Positions 7,486 to 14,790 of a stretch of DNA of 42,302 bases are shown here, one piece after another; positions within the stretch are counted from its first letter, which is position 1, and each line of letters starts with the position of its first letter. This DNA is from a virus. The notes beneath the pieces are model-generated. The model did no database searches and was not told the DNA's origin. It saw only the letters and a list, made by a program, of their open reading frames with translations. Made by a program: the position numbers and the translations under genes. The stretch is taken from the IMG/VR virus record IMGVR_UViG_3300033153_005813, positions 1 to 42,302 of that record; one strand, written 5' to 3'.

Positions 7486-7659
7486 TTAGCCGGCCTGGGA
7501 GATGACGTGGATTCGCACGGTGTCTCCGCGGCGCGTCCAATCGGTGACCTCGAACGCTTCCTGAATATCGCGAACGGCGCCCATCTCACCGAGGTTGCTG
7601 TCATAGACGAAGATCGGGTATTCGTCGTTGTTGGCGATGACTTCGATCTTGATATTCAT
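7486..7659 (-). CDS. Small acidic hypothetical protein
   Basis: A 57-aa protein, not recognised; alternating hydrophobic strands (IKIEVIANN, YPIFVYD, VRIHVIS) suggest a small beta-sheet fold. The ATG at 7659 is chosen for GGAGG five bases upstream; an upstream in-frame ATG at 7689 lacks a ribosome site. Confidence 0.55.
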   Translation of the reverse strand: MNIKIEVIANNDEYPIFVYDSNLGEMGAVRDIQEAFEVTDWTRRGDTVRIHVISQAG

Positions 7660-7692
7660 GCTGGCCTCCGTCGTGTTGTGTGTGGTCATCGA

Positions 7693-7887
7693 CTATCCCC
7701 ACGCCTTCTCGGTGCGAGTCGCGCGGCCCATATTCAGCCAGCCGGCGCCGATGCTCTCGTAGACCTCGACCACCTTGGCGTAGGTCACGAACTTCGGGAA
7801 CGTCGCGTCAACGAGGTGGAAAGGGTTCGGGTAGGTCTCGGTGGTGATTTTGTAGTGGCTGCCGTTGCGCTCGATGATGATGTCCAT
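7693..7887 (-). CDS. Small hypothetical protein, first gene of the left early segment
   Basis: A 64-aa protein with no recognised family. It begins MDIIIERNGSHYKITTE, a beta-hairpin-like pattern. The ATG at 7887 has CGGAG 7 nt upstream. An in-frame ATG at 7938 is rejected because it falls at the predicted transcription start. This is the first gene after the promoter candidate at 7945-7971. Confidence 0.55.
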   Translation of the reverse strand: MDIIIERNGSHYKITTETYPNPFHLVDATFPKFVTYAKVVEVYESIGAGWLNMGRATRTEKAWG

Positions 7888-7944
7888 GGTGTTGCTCCGG
7901 TTGGTGTGTGTCGTTGCGTCCATATCTATTTGTGACATACACGT

Positions 7945-7971
7945 ATTACACTAGCAACCCCTTATTTTCAA
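7945..7971 (-). promoter_or_regulatory. Candidate sigma70-type promoter for left early genes
   Basis: On the minus strand TTGAAA (7966-7971) is followed after 15 nt by TGTAAT (7945-7950), close to -35 and -10 consensus though with a short spacer. TAATAC two bases further gives a 17-nt spacer but a poorer -10. The region 7888-8000 is clearly AT-rich compared with its neighbours. Transcription would start near 7937, just before the gene at 7887, and downstream of the terminator at 8003-8030. Confidence 0.45.
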
Positions 7972-8002
7972 TAAAACGACAACCCCCTGAGATCGCTGTG
8001 TT

Positions 8003-8030
8003 AAAAACTACCCCCGTTTCAATGGGGGGT
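8003..8030 (-). terminator. Rho-independent terminator of the late operon
   Basis: Read on the minus strand, ACCCCCC is followed by an 8-nt loop and GGGGGT (stem 8010-8015 with 8024-8030), then AGTTTTT. It begins 4 nt after the stop of the 64-aa gene, the last gene of the long late operon that starts near 28.7 kb. The stem-loop plus T-tract is a classic intrinsic terminator. Confidence 0.75.
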
Positions 8031-8033
8031 GGT

Positions 8034-8228
8034 TTATTTTGGCCGACCCGTCCGAAACACCCTGACCCGATGGGCTAGGATGGACGCGAGCATCTGGCGG
8101 CCTTCGCTGCTCAGGTCGACGCGGCACCGAGCCAACTCCAGGGCCAGGCGGTCAATCCGGGCGTCTACACGCCCCGGGATAGGGGTGTGCTTAGGTAGGG
8201 GCTCACACGGGGGCGTCCATTCACTCAC
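8034..8228 (-). CDS. Small hypothetical protein, last gene of the late operon
   Basis: A 64-aa protein, not recognised. The central helix (DARIDRLALELARCRVDLSS) and basic C-terminus are the only notable features. It starts with GTG at 8228 inside the end of the transglycosylase gene, so it is translated by coupling. It ends directly before the terminator. A role in lysis is suggested only by position. Confidence 0.5.
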   Translation of the reverse strand: MSEWTPPCEPLPKHTPIPGRVDARIDRLALELARCRVDLSSEGRQMLASILAHRVRVFRTGRPK

Positions 8229-8763
8229 CGCGCAAGCGTCCCCGCACAGCCCCAGAACGGTCCACCAGGCGTTGCACGTAGTCCCGGGATACCCACGCTC
8301 TCCCTGACTGGTGGCGCGCGTAGCAGGCCGCTGTGTGGCCCCCGCAGCGCTGCAGGTGGTAATCGAGCATCCACGCGGCGAAGTGGACCCCGGTCTGGAT
8401 GTCCTTGCAGTGCTTCTCGCGGGTGCGCCGGCTCAGCAGGCGCCAGGGTGGCCGGAACCCCCGGACCTCGTCCCATGCCTGCGCCAACCACCCGCCCGGG
8501 ATGTGCTGCCAGAGGGACACCTCGGACGCACTACCCCGGATGTGATTTCGGTAGCCGCTTTCGGTCCAGGCGATGGCGCCGAGCATCGCGGGGTCCAGCC
8601 CGTAAACCAGCGCGTTGGTCAGGATGGCGTCGGCCAACTCGGCCGCGTACGCACACCGCGGGTAGACTCTCAGGATATGCGCCTCCAGCCGCTCGGCCTG
8701 GATGTCCCGCGGGTACTCGGGGGCAAAACTCCACAACAGGAGCGCGAGAACAAACTCGATCAT
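8221..8763 (-). CDS. Lytic transglycosylase (SLT-like), secreted
   Basis: A 180-aa protein. An N-terminal hydrophobic segment (MIEFVLALLLWSFA) looks like a signal peptide or membrane anchor. The domain that follows has the SLT lysozyme-like core: GLDPAMLGAIAWTESGYRN with catalytic Glu68 in the ES motif, then SLWQHIPGGW and a C-terminal helical region with NxxxA-like helices. It would cleave the glycan backbone of peptidoglycan, for lysis or DNA entry. The ATG at 8763 is preferred over an in-frame start at 8868, because it yields the signal segment and follows the upstream stop by 8 nt. Confidence 0.78.
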   Translation of the reverse strand: MIEFVLALLLWSFAPEYPRDIQAERLEAHILRVYPRCAYAAELADAILTNALVYGLDPAMLGAIAWTESGYRNHIRGSASEVSLWQHIPGGWLAQAWDEVRGFRPPWRLLSRRTREKHCKDIQTGVHFAAWMLDYHLQRCGGHTAACYARHQSGRAWVSRDYVQRLVDRSGAVRGRLRGE

Positions 8764-8771
8764 GGTGTCGG

Positions 8772-9092
8772 CTATTCGGTGGCCAGAGGCTCGACTACAT
8801 CGAAGCTCGCGACCGACGAGTATAGCACCAGGTCGGCGGTCATTTGGATGTTGGCGTAATACGTCCATCGCCCGGCCTGGGCAATTTCAGTTGGCAGTAG
8901 GGTTGTGTATTGGATTTTGCCGTCGGTGCCGTCGGTCGTGAACGCTGCAGTTTTTTTCAAACTGGTTCCGTCCGGGGCGATGAAAAAGATAACCTTCTTG
9001 CTGGACGTCGAAACATCGTAGATTGTTCCTGTTTCATCCCGGATTGTCAGTTGAAAAATCACGCCTTCTTCGTTTGTGTGAACGGTGCTCAT
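8772..9092 (-). CDS. BppU-like baseplate/fibre accessory protein
   Basis: A 106-aa protein resembling the N-terminal Ig-like domain of phage BppU baseplate upper proteins: VIFQLTIRDETGTIYDVS, then KKVIFFIAPDGT, then DGKIQYTT and AGRWTYYANIQM. Such domains attach receptor-binding parts to baseplates. Its location among cell-wall hydrolases is slightly unexpected but fits a tail-associated role. Its ATG overlaps the stop of the 41-aa peptide. Confidence 0.6.
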   Translation of the reverse strand: MSTVHTNEEGVIFQLTIRDETGTIYDVSTSSKKVIFFIAPDGTSLKKTAAFTTDGTDGKIQYTTLLPTEIAQAGRWTYYANIQMTADLVLYSSVASFDVVEPLATE

Positions 9093-9214
9093 ATTTCAAC
9101 CTCTGCGCGAATCGCCGTAGTGACCTGCACGGTTTCACTGACGGTAGTGGTTACGGTCGCCGCTGCACGGACTGTAGTAACCACCTTGACGGTCTCTGAT
9201 ACCGTGGTCGCCAT
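9089..9214 (-). CDS. 41-residue Thr/Val-rich repeat peptide
   Basis: A very small reading frame precisely joined to both neighbours: its ATG overlaps the DUF1906 stop as ATGA (9212-9215) and its TGA overlaps the BppU-like ATG. The peptide is an internal duplication, TTVSETVKVVTTV near residues 3-15 and TTVSETVQVTTAI near 23-35. This gives a strictly alternating Thr/Val beta-strand pattern. No family is known to me. The coupling at both ends supports translation. Confidence 0.55.
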   Translation of the reverse strand: MATTVSETVKVVTTVRAAATVTTTVSETVQVTTAIRAEVEI

Positions 9215-9966
9215 CAGGCAGCCACCACCAAAAAACGATCCGAGTGCCGTTTGTACTTGTGGTCCAGTGCGATGAGGTCGAAATCCACCCGAATCGTTAC
9301 GCGGACGAAGTCCTTCGCGCTGACGCCTGTGGTGGCCTGCCGCACCCAAATGTGCGAGTCGACCTCCATTCCCTGGGTGATGGTGCAGCCGCGGGTCGGA
9401 ATCTGTGGCACCTTCGACGCCGCACGCCAGTAGGCGCGGACGCGGGGCAGCCCGTAGAGTCGTCGGCCGGTCAGGTAGCCGGTCTTTTTGCTGCCGAGTC
9501 CCGCGCCGTAGTACAGGCCCATGGGGTAGTGGCCGCGTTGCTGCACCAGACTGGCCCCGTTGCACTCGGCTACCATCATAGCCGGGGTTGCCCGGGGGCA
9601 GGCTTCGAGGTCGTGCCAGGAGGTGATTCGCCTCGGCAGCCCCAGCGCCTTGCAGTTGTGCACCGCGGCGGCCCCTACCGTGGCGCCGAGGGCGCGTGAC
9701 ATGTAGCGACCGGCGCCGGTGCTGGCGTACCGGGTCGAGTAGTACTGCACCGGGCCCACGTCCACGCCTTCGTCGAGGATGCCCCCGAGCTCCCGCCGCG
9801 TCAGGTTCGTGCCCAGCCGGCCCCTGCTGTCCGGGTCACACTCCACGCGGTCGATGTAGCGAAACACGGTACGCACGCCGAGGTCGTACAGACCGCGGGC
9901 GGCCAAGCTGGTCAGCGGGGTTACGGTGTCGGCCGCGAGGCCCCGACGTGCTGCGCGGGCTCTCAT
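9214..9966 (-). CDS. DUF1906-like glycoside-hydrolase-fold protein (putative endolysin)
   Basis: A 250-aa protein resembling the DUF1906 (Rv2525c-like) TIM-barrel family related to GH25 muramidases. Supporting segments are VRTVFRYIDR (32-40), NLTRRELGGILDEGVDVGPV (54-73), VGAAAVHNCKALGLPRR and a strand ending WHDLEA with Asp119 and Glu121, then GLYYGAG and VRAYWRAAS. Family members act on cell-wall glycans. It lies in the lysis region with an SLT enzyme. Hydrolytic activity is inferred. Confidence 0.65.
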   Translation of the reverse strand: MRARAARRGLAADTVTPLTSLAARGLYDLGVRTVFRYIDRVECDPDSRGRLGTNLTRRELGGILDEGVDVGPVQYYSTRYASTGAGRYMSRALGATVGAAAVHNCKALGLPRRITSWHDLEACPRATPAMMVAECNGASLVQQRGHYPMGLYYGAGLGSKKTGYLTGRRLYGLPRVRAYWRAASKVPQIPTRGCTITQGMEVDSHIWVRQATTGVSAKDFVRVTIRVDFDLIALDHKYKRHSDRFLVVAA

Positions 9967-10205
9967 TTCGCATCCCTCACAGCGGAAACATTCGTGATGA
10001 ACTCACGCCGCGCCGGGCAACGCTCCTGAGCGAGCGCGCACCCGTCCTGGTCAACGCCCTCGGTCAGCTTTTCCTTGATCGATGCTACGTCCTGCTTAAT
10101 CAGGGCAAGCTGGACGGACACCTTGGCCCACAGGCCCGCAATACCACCCGCGAATACGGCTATGGTGATTCCAAACTGCAGCCACTTGAGCGTATCAGCA
10201 TTCAT
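9963..10205 (-). CDS. Small membrane protein, holin candidate
   Basis: An 80-aa protein with one strong membrane segment (about 9-27, FGITIAVFAGGIAGLWAKV), then an amphipathic helix with Lys/Gln/Ile heptads and a soluble tail with two cysteines. Single-span proteins of this form beside endolysins often act as holins. The ATG at 10205 is preceded by GAGGTGA. Its start overlaps the stop of the 29-aa membrane peptide, and its stop overlaps the DUF1906 start. Confidence 0.65.
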   Translation of the reverse strand: MNADTLKWLQFGITIAVFAGGIAGLWAKVSVQLALIKQDVASIKEKLTEGVDQDGCALAQERCPARREFITNVSAVRDAK

Positions 10206-10291
10206 CGCGTCACCTCTTCCAGCAGGTAAAGCGCCACCGCCACTGTCAGAAACGTCGCCACCTGGGCGCAAAATATGAGTCGGCGAATCAC
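10202..10291 (-). CDS. 29-residue membrane peptide
   Basis: A GTG-start frame overlapping the upstream stop as GTGA (10288-10291) and the downstream ATG as ATGA. CGGAG lies about 8 nt upstream. It encodes a basic N-terminus (VIRRLI) followed by one hydrophobic span (FCAQVATFLTVAVALYLL) and EEVTR. Position in the lysis cassette suggests an antiholin or accessory lysis peptide. It is short enough to be missed by ordinary gene callers. Confidence 0.55.
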   Translation of the reverse strand: MIRRLIFCAQVATFLTVAVALYLLEEVTR

Positions 10292-10479
10292 CGCGGCGGC
10301 TCCGGGTCGCCGGTCAGCTTGTCGTACTCGGCCTTTTCGTCGTCGGTGTCGGTCTCAGTGATCTGGCTGCCGACGATGAGGCACTCGGCGCGGGCTTCAT
10401 TCTCAGTCAACTCACCGGACACGAGACCAGCGGCAACCTCCACCAGCTTGGCGATGGCTTTGAAAATCACTTCGAGCAT
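10288..10479 (-). CDS. Small hypothetical protein with amphipathic N-terminal helix
   Basis: A 63-aa protein. The first 20 residues (MLEVIFKAIAKLVEVAAGLV) are hydrophobic/amphipathic and could associate with the membrane; the rest is acidic and ends PEPPR. It overlaps the lipoprotein gene by 13 nt and is followed by the 29-aa membrane peptide. A lysis role is suggested only by position. Confidence 0.55.
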   Translation of the reverse strand: MLEVIFKAIAKLVEVAAGLVSGELTENEARAECLIVGSQITETDTDDEKAEYDKLTGDPEPPR

Positions 10480-10964
10480 GCGAATCCCTCCAAGCTACGG
10501 AGCAGGCTCAGGAGCCCATCGGCTTTGGGACCTAACAGGGCCCGCCACTGGCCGACAGCCCGAATTAGGGCGCATACCCCAGGGCGGAGCTTGGCGACCC
10601 AGGTACTATCGGTCCGCTTCGCCTGGCGCGCTGTTTCCAGCCCGGCAAAGGTGGCGATCGTCGCGGTGTTGAGCGCGGGGCGGACGATCTTGATCCACGA
10701 GTCCAGCGCCCGGTGACAAGTCCGGAGGCATTCCTCCAGCTCGACGGTGCGGACGGCGCCGTACTGCTTCACGCAGGCCAGCCGCTTGACCTTGCACGCG
10801 GCGGCGAGGGTCCGGCCGGATTCGTTGCCCACCTTCACGGCCACGGTGACCGCCCGGTAACCCAGGGCGTTGTTCCCGCAGCCCGGCAGCCAGGCCAGGA
10901 TCATCGCCGCCACAACCAGGGCGCCCATGGTCAGGCCCGTCGTGTAGATCTTTTCGCGTCTCAT
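10467..10964 (-). CDS. Phage lipoprotein (signal peptidase II type), possible spanin component
   Basis: A 165-aa protein with a typical lipoprotein signal: basic MRREK, a hydrophobic core (LTMGALVVAAMILAWL) and lipobox LPGC with Cys29. The mature part is helical with several cysteines. An outer-membrane lipoprotein in a phage lysis region suggests an o-spanin-like or superinfection-exclusion role. No matching inner-membrane spanin was recognised, although the small membrane proteins downstream are candidates. It would imply a Gram-negative host. Confidence 0.6.
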   Translation of the reverse strand: MRREKIYTTGLTMGALVVAAMILAWLPGCGNNALGYRAVTVAVKVGNESGRTLAAACKVKRLACVKQYGAVRTVELEECLRTCHRALDSWIKIVRPALNTATIATFAGLETARQAKRTDSTWVAKLRPGVCALIRAVGQWRALLGPKADGLLSLLRSLEGFACSK

Positions 10965-10966
10965 GG

Positions 10967-11194
10967 CTACGCCTTCAACAGCTCGGCGTGCTTCGCCAAC
11001 AGGTCGTCGATCTCGGTCAGCTCGGCCTGCAGTTTCGCTTTCGTCTTGAGCAACGAGCTGACGTCGTAGGCTTTGACGACGGGAACCGCGACCTGCATCA
11101 ACAGGTTTCCCTCGTCGGTCAGCTGAAATTCCTTCTCGCCGATGGCCTTCGACTCACCGAGCTTCATGGGGGACAGTTTTTTCAGGTCGGGCAT
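10967..11194 (-). CDS. Small coiled-coil hypothetical protein
   Basis: A 75-aa protein. The N-terminal half is mixed (KKLSPMKLGESKAIGEKEF); the C-terminal half (about 46-73) is a Leu/Ala/Glu coiled coil. The family is unknown. It lies between the fibre gene and the lipoprotein gene and ends 2 nt before the latter. Confidence 0.55.
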   Translation of the reverse strand: MPDLKKLSPMKLGESKAIGEKEFQLTDEGNLLMQVAVPVVKAYDVSSLLKTKAKLQAELTEIDDLLAKHAELLKA

Positions 11195-11206
11195 GGTGTC
11201 TCCTTG

Positions 11207-13291
11207 TTATTTGGCGTCTTCCGAGCGACTCCCCATAGTATCGATCTGGTAGTGGAAATCAACCTCGTGGGCGATGGCATCCTGCGCAAGGTCGTCGTCC
11301 CCGTGACTGGAATTCCGGAAAACGCGACACATGAGCATGCTGGAAATCGTCTTTCCGGAGCCGCTGATGGTTCCGATCTCGGTCATGTAATGCTTATCTG
11401 CGACCAACGTCCCATCCTCGGAGGTGGTCGCGGTCGCAGCAGCGTCAGCGGCGGAGGTGATGATCGTGGAATTTCCGACAGTGCCGTCGATGTTGATCCA
11501 CGCGTACTCCAAGCCCCACTTGACGAACTCACCGGCGGCGCCGCCGACCAGAAGCTGCCAGTGGATGTGCACCTCGATATCGGTGCCCTCTTTGTAGCCG
11601 TGCGGCAGTTGCGCGGCGAACCACATCTGCTCTTCGTTGCCGGCCGCGCCTTCATCGGCAAAAGCCCACGCGTAGATACCGACGGAACCCGCGCCGTCGT
11701 CGATGATCTTGGTCCATGCCGGAGGCTTCAGACCGCCGGCATTCTGCCCGTAAAGCGCGACTCGCAGGTCATCCCAGACGACCTGGGAAAGTTTGAGGGT
11801 CTTGTTGGCCGGGAGGGTCAACACGAGGTCGCCCTTGCCGGACTCCAAGATGGCGTCGGTCTGGTTGTGCGCCAGGGAAAGCCACTGCGTCACGTCGGTT
11901 GCGTCTGCGCTGTGGATGTAGACCGTCGGGTTCGTCTGCTGGGCGTGTGCGAAGTCCGTTGCAACGTCCGCGATCTCGCAGAGAATCAGACTGCGCGACG
12001 CGGCGGACAACCCCCACACGAGAGCATTGACGGTCTGCCCGGTGTCATACTCCAAGGTTGTCTCGTCGCTATCGCCCAGCCTGAGTGTTACATCGGACAT
12101 CATTCGCAGGCCACCGCCGGCCTGTGCTAGACCATCGAGGTATGCGGCCCCGTCAACTTCGAGCTTCCCGGCGACACCGAGATCGCTCTTATCTACCAAC
12201 GAATGACCAGTGGTAAAGCCAGAGCCGATCTGAACAATGCCATCCTCGCCGGCTGTGTCCTTGTCGCCGCCTTCCAGGATCAGATGACCGCCGTCGTCCT
12301 TCGGGGGCGTTGCTCCACCGAAGGCGTTGCTGCCCTTGATGGTGAAGTCGTAGGTGGCGCGGTCGCTCGACATCGTGCCGCAGATCAGCCCATCGTAGGC
12401 CAGCCCGGCGAATTCACCGTTGTCGGTGTCCGGGTCCAGCGCCGAGTGAATGAACAGGATCGGGTCCGTGGCGACCGCGTGATCGTGATCGTTGGCGTAG
12501 TTGGCGATCTCAGTGAGAATGAGTTGACGGCCGTAATGGTCGCCGAGCCCCCACGTTGCCTGATCAAATCCAGTGCTGGGAAGTATCCCACAGTGCCCGG
12601 TGTTACCGACCCATAGGGATCCCTGGGCGGTGATGGTGGAGACACCGATTACCGCGGCGTCGAAATAGGCGATACCGTCGACCTCCAGAATCCCCGAGAT
12701 AAACAGGTCATCATTCGCCGCGAGGGAATGCGACGTCGATCCCGCGTCCCCGATCTGGGTGATGCCCGCCGGCAGCAGCTGGAGGTTGCCCGCGCCGGTT
12801 TTGATCACGCCGCTGGTCTGGTCGTGCGCTGCGCTGATCCACTGCGCGGGGGTGGTCGCGTCCGCCGACTGAATGAACAGCGTCGGGTTCGTCTCGGCCG
12901 CGTGGCCGAAGTCGGTGCTGACGTCAGCCTTCTCGCAGATAACGATCATGCGCCCGACGGCATCGACACCGAGCATCAGTGAGTCGACCGTCTGCGCGGT
13001 GTCGAACTCGAAGCGCGCATCGTCGCTATCGCCGAGGTGCAGCCCGATGTCGTCCGCGATGGTGATGTTTCCATCAAAGAAGGCGAATCCATCCACCTCC
13101 AACCGGCCCGAGACGAAAAAGTCGTCATTGGTCGGCGTGCCGAGGTGGCCCGGGCTGCCCGCGTCGCCGATGATCGTGATCCCACCCGCACCGGGAATCA
13201 GCGTCAGGTCCACGCCGGCAGGAGTCGAAATCGTCCCACCGACAATTACCAGGGTCGGCAGTCGCGTGGGGGGATTGTAAAGCGACTGCAT
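11207..13291 (-). CDS. Tail fibre/appendage protein with three large internal repeats
   Basis: A 694-aa structural protein. Three repeat units of about 140-175 residues cover roughly 40-179, 180-353 and 354-500. Shared blocks are IGDAGS or IGSG, a stretch with (R/I/K)LEVDG(F/I/A)A(F/Y)(F/L)D, (L/R)LGDSD, TVDSL or TVNAL, ICE or LCEIADV, and FIQSADAT or YIHSADAT. The C-terminal 190 residues (500-694) form a different, beta-rich domain. Tandem fibre repeats and a distinct tip suggest a receptor-binding or decoration role. The ATG at 13291 has GGAGG 7 nt upstream. Confidence 0.7.
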   Translation of the reverse strand: MQSLYNPPTRLPTLVIVGGTISTPAGVDLTLIPGAGGITIIGDAGSPGHLGTPTNDDFFVSGRLEVDGFAFFDGNITIADDIGLHLGDSDDARFEFDTAQTVDSLMLGVDAVGRMIVICEKADVSTDFGHAAETNPTLFIQSADATTPAQWISAAHDQTSGVIKTGAGNLQLLPAGITQIGDAGSTSHSLAANDDLFISGILEVDGIAYFDAAVIGVSTITAQGSLWVGNTGHCGILPSTGFDQATWGLGDHYGRQLILTEIANYANDHDHAVATDPILFIHSALDPDTDNGEFAGLAYDGLICGTMSSDRATYDFTIKGSNAFGGATPPKDDGGHLILEGGDKDTAGEDGIVQIGSGFTTGHSLVDKSDLGVAGKLEVDGAAYLDGLAQAGGGLRMMSDVTLRLGDSDETTLEYDTGQTVNALVWGLSAASRSLILCEIADVATDFAHAQQTNPTVYIHSADATDVTQWLSLAHNQTDAILESGKGDLVLTLPANKTLKLSQVVWDDLRVALYGQNAGGLKPPAWTKIIDDGAGSVGIYAWAFADEGAAGNEEQMWFAAQLPHGYKEGTDIEVHIHWQLLVGGAAGEFVKWGLEYAWINIDGTVGNSTIITSAADAAATATTSEDGTLVADKHYMTEIGTISGSGKTISSMLMCRVFRNSSHGDDDLAQDAIAHEVDFHYQIDTMGSRSEDAK

Positions 13292-13292
13292 G

Positions 13293-13580
13293 CTATGCCT
13301 CCAAGATGCGAGCGACCTGGGCGCCGCTGGTACAAATACCGTTGACCGCGCCAACGTGCATATTGTGCGGACCGATCTCGTAGTGACCGCCCGGGGCGAT
13401 GTAGATGCCCTTGTCCTGCACCGCGTCCACCCCGAGGCCGATGTACAGCTTCTCGGTGTTCGTGTCATCCCATTGGATGATGGCGTGAGTCCGGGCCCTG
13501 TTGAGCGCCAGGATGGCCGTGGTCGTGTTCCCCACGGTGACCTTCGTTTTCGCCTGGGGGCTGCTCATGTTGCTGATCAT
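13293..13580 (-). CDS. Small structural/decoration-like protein
   Basis: A 95-aa protein. The pattern NRARTHAIIQWDDTNTEKLYIGLG, then GIYIAPGGHYEIGP, resembles small phage beta-sandwich proteins encoded near fibres, often attached to the virion. It lies between two fibre-like genes and its stop is 1 nt before the fibre ATG. The exact role is unknown. Confidence 0.5.
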   Translation of the reverse strand: MISNMSSPQAKTKVTVGNTTTAILALNRARTHAIIQWDDTNTEKLYIGLGVDAVQDKGIYIAPGGHYEIGPHNMHVGAVNGICTSGAQVARILEA

Positions 13581-13589
13581 CGTTCTCTC

Positions 13590-14144
13590 CTAATTGCCGA
13601 ACTGGGCAATCACATGTGCGTGCTGAACTCGGCAGTCGTGCGTTGATGCATTTGTGCCAGAGGCAAGTGCAAAAAAGTATGAGTGCCCAGCTACAACCGT
13701 GATGTCGCCGGTGTCGTCGTAGTCCTGAGTGGTGCCCACGCCGCCAGTGTCCCAGCAGTTGGCCACTCCATCCATATCAACAAGGGTCACTGCAGCGTGA
13801 TCGCCATGGATGAATTTACAAGAACCACCGAGCGAACCAACGGCCCCAGAAACGGTGCAATGTACCGAGGTGATTTTCTGCCCGACATACAACTGCACTG
13901 GCAGAATCAATACGGCATCGTCCTCCGTATCATTTAGCCAATATGCCGGGTTGTTGTTGCGCTCCCACGCGTTGAACAGAGTATTAGCCGTGTGGTTTCT
14001 GCCATCCGACAACACCCCATATTCACGCGGCCCCATCATCGCCTTCAGTTGGTTCAGTAGCTCGACGTAGTCCGCCGCTGGGATCACGTTATTGGCGATC
14101 GGTACGAACGGGGCGTTGCCTTCTGCGAGTTTCGGATATGCCAT
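13590..14144 (-). CDS. Tail-associated hypothetical protein
   Basis: A 184-aa protein. The N-terminal part is helical with a YVELLNQLKAMMG segment; the C-terminal part (about 70-180) is beta-rich with an AVLILPVQLYVGQKITSVHC strand and TGDITVVAGHSYFFAL, resembling small receptor-binding or collar domains. It follows the gp48-like gene, where Mu-type phages encode fibres. Confidence 0.5.
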   Translation of the reverse strand: MAYPKLAEGNAPFVPIANNVIPAADYVELLNQLKAMMGPREYGVLSDGRNHTANTLFNAWERNNNPAYWLNDTEDDAVLILPVQLYVGQKITSVHCTVSGAVGSLGGSCKFIHGDHAAVTLVDMDGVANCWDTGGVGTTQDYDDTGDITVVAGHSYFFALASGTNASTHDCRVQHAHVIAQFGN

Positions 14145-14151
14145 CGGTCAC

Positions 14152-14790
14152 CTACGAGTAACAGGCGGTATTATAGCCGCCCTTTGTGTCGTACAAAGCT
14201 CCTTGAAAGGATCCGCCGAACCACTGCTGCCAGGTCGGCATCACGGCCCTGATCGTATCCCAAAGCGCCGCAAGGTCAGGTGAGTTGCCACCGACGTGAT
14301 AAACGAACATGGTGTTGAGCGCCTGAGCCCAGCCCTCCGGGGTGTCCGGATCCTGCGCAATCACGGCGGCCGTCGAAGCATACGAGAACTCGATCTGGCT
14401 CGGGTCTTCCTCGTCGAAGATCGGCGCGAAGATGGCCTGGAGCTGTTCCTTCGTAGCCGTCCCTCGCATGTATCGCTGATAGGCAATGATCGCGTTCTGT
14501 CGAAGTGCGGTCGTCGCCCGCTTGGCCACTCCATAACATTCCTCGAAAAGGTGCAGGAACATCGCGTCTTCGTCGAACTGTGGGAAGATTCGCCGCTTGA
14601 TCCACTCGCCACCCTGAGCGACCCAACTGAAAACAACACCCATGGCCTGGATGTCTTTGTATTCGTCGGTCGTCGTGTCCTCGTACAGGCCCCACGGGAA
14701 CTGTCGCGGGATGGCCTTCAGATAGATATCTTCGATGTCCGGGAAGGACGCCGGCCAGGACGGGAACCATGGGGGGCTCGTCGTCGGCAT
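14152..14790 (-). CDS. Mu gp48-like baseplate protein (DUF2313-type)
   Basis: A 212-aa protein in the position of Mu gp48, directly after the gp47-like gene and coupled by ATGA. The N-terminal region has a helical DIYLKAIPRQFPWG segment and a long helical middle ending RGTATKEQLQAIFAPIF; the C-terminus has WFGGSF and a beta-rich tail. It would be a wedge component at the baseplate edge, linking to fibres. The call depends mainly on order and length. Confidence 0.6.
   Translation of the reverse strand: MPTTSPPWFPSWPASFPDIEDIYLKAIPRQFPWGLYEDTTTDEYKDIQAMGVVFSWVAQGGEWIKRRIFPQFDEDAMFLHLFEECYGVAKRATTALRQNAIIAYQRYMRGTATKEQLQAIFAPIFDEEDPSQIEFSYASTAAVIAQDPDTPEGWAQALNTMFVYHVGGNSPDLAALWDTIRAVMPTWQQWFGGSFQGALYDTKGGYNTACYS

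Noticed and set aside
10988-12130. Long plus-strand open frame opposite the fibre gene
   Set aside because: Shadow frame of the fibre repeats; the minus product is clearly structural and coupled to neighbours.
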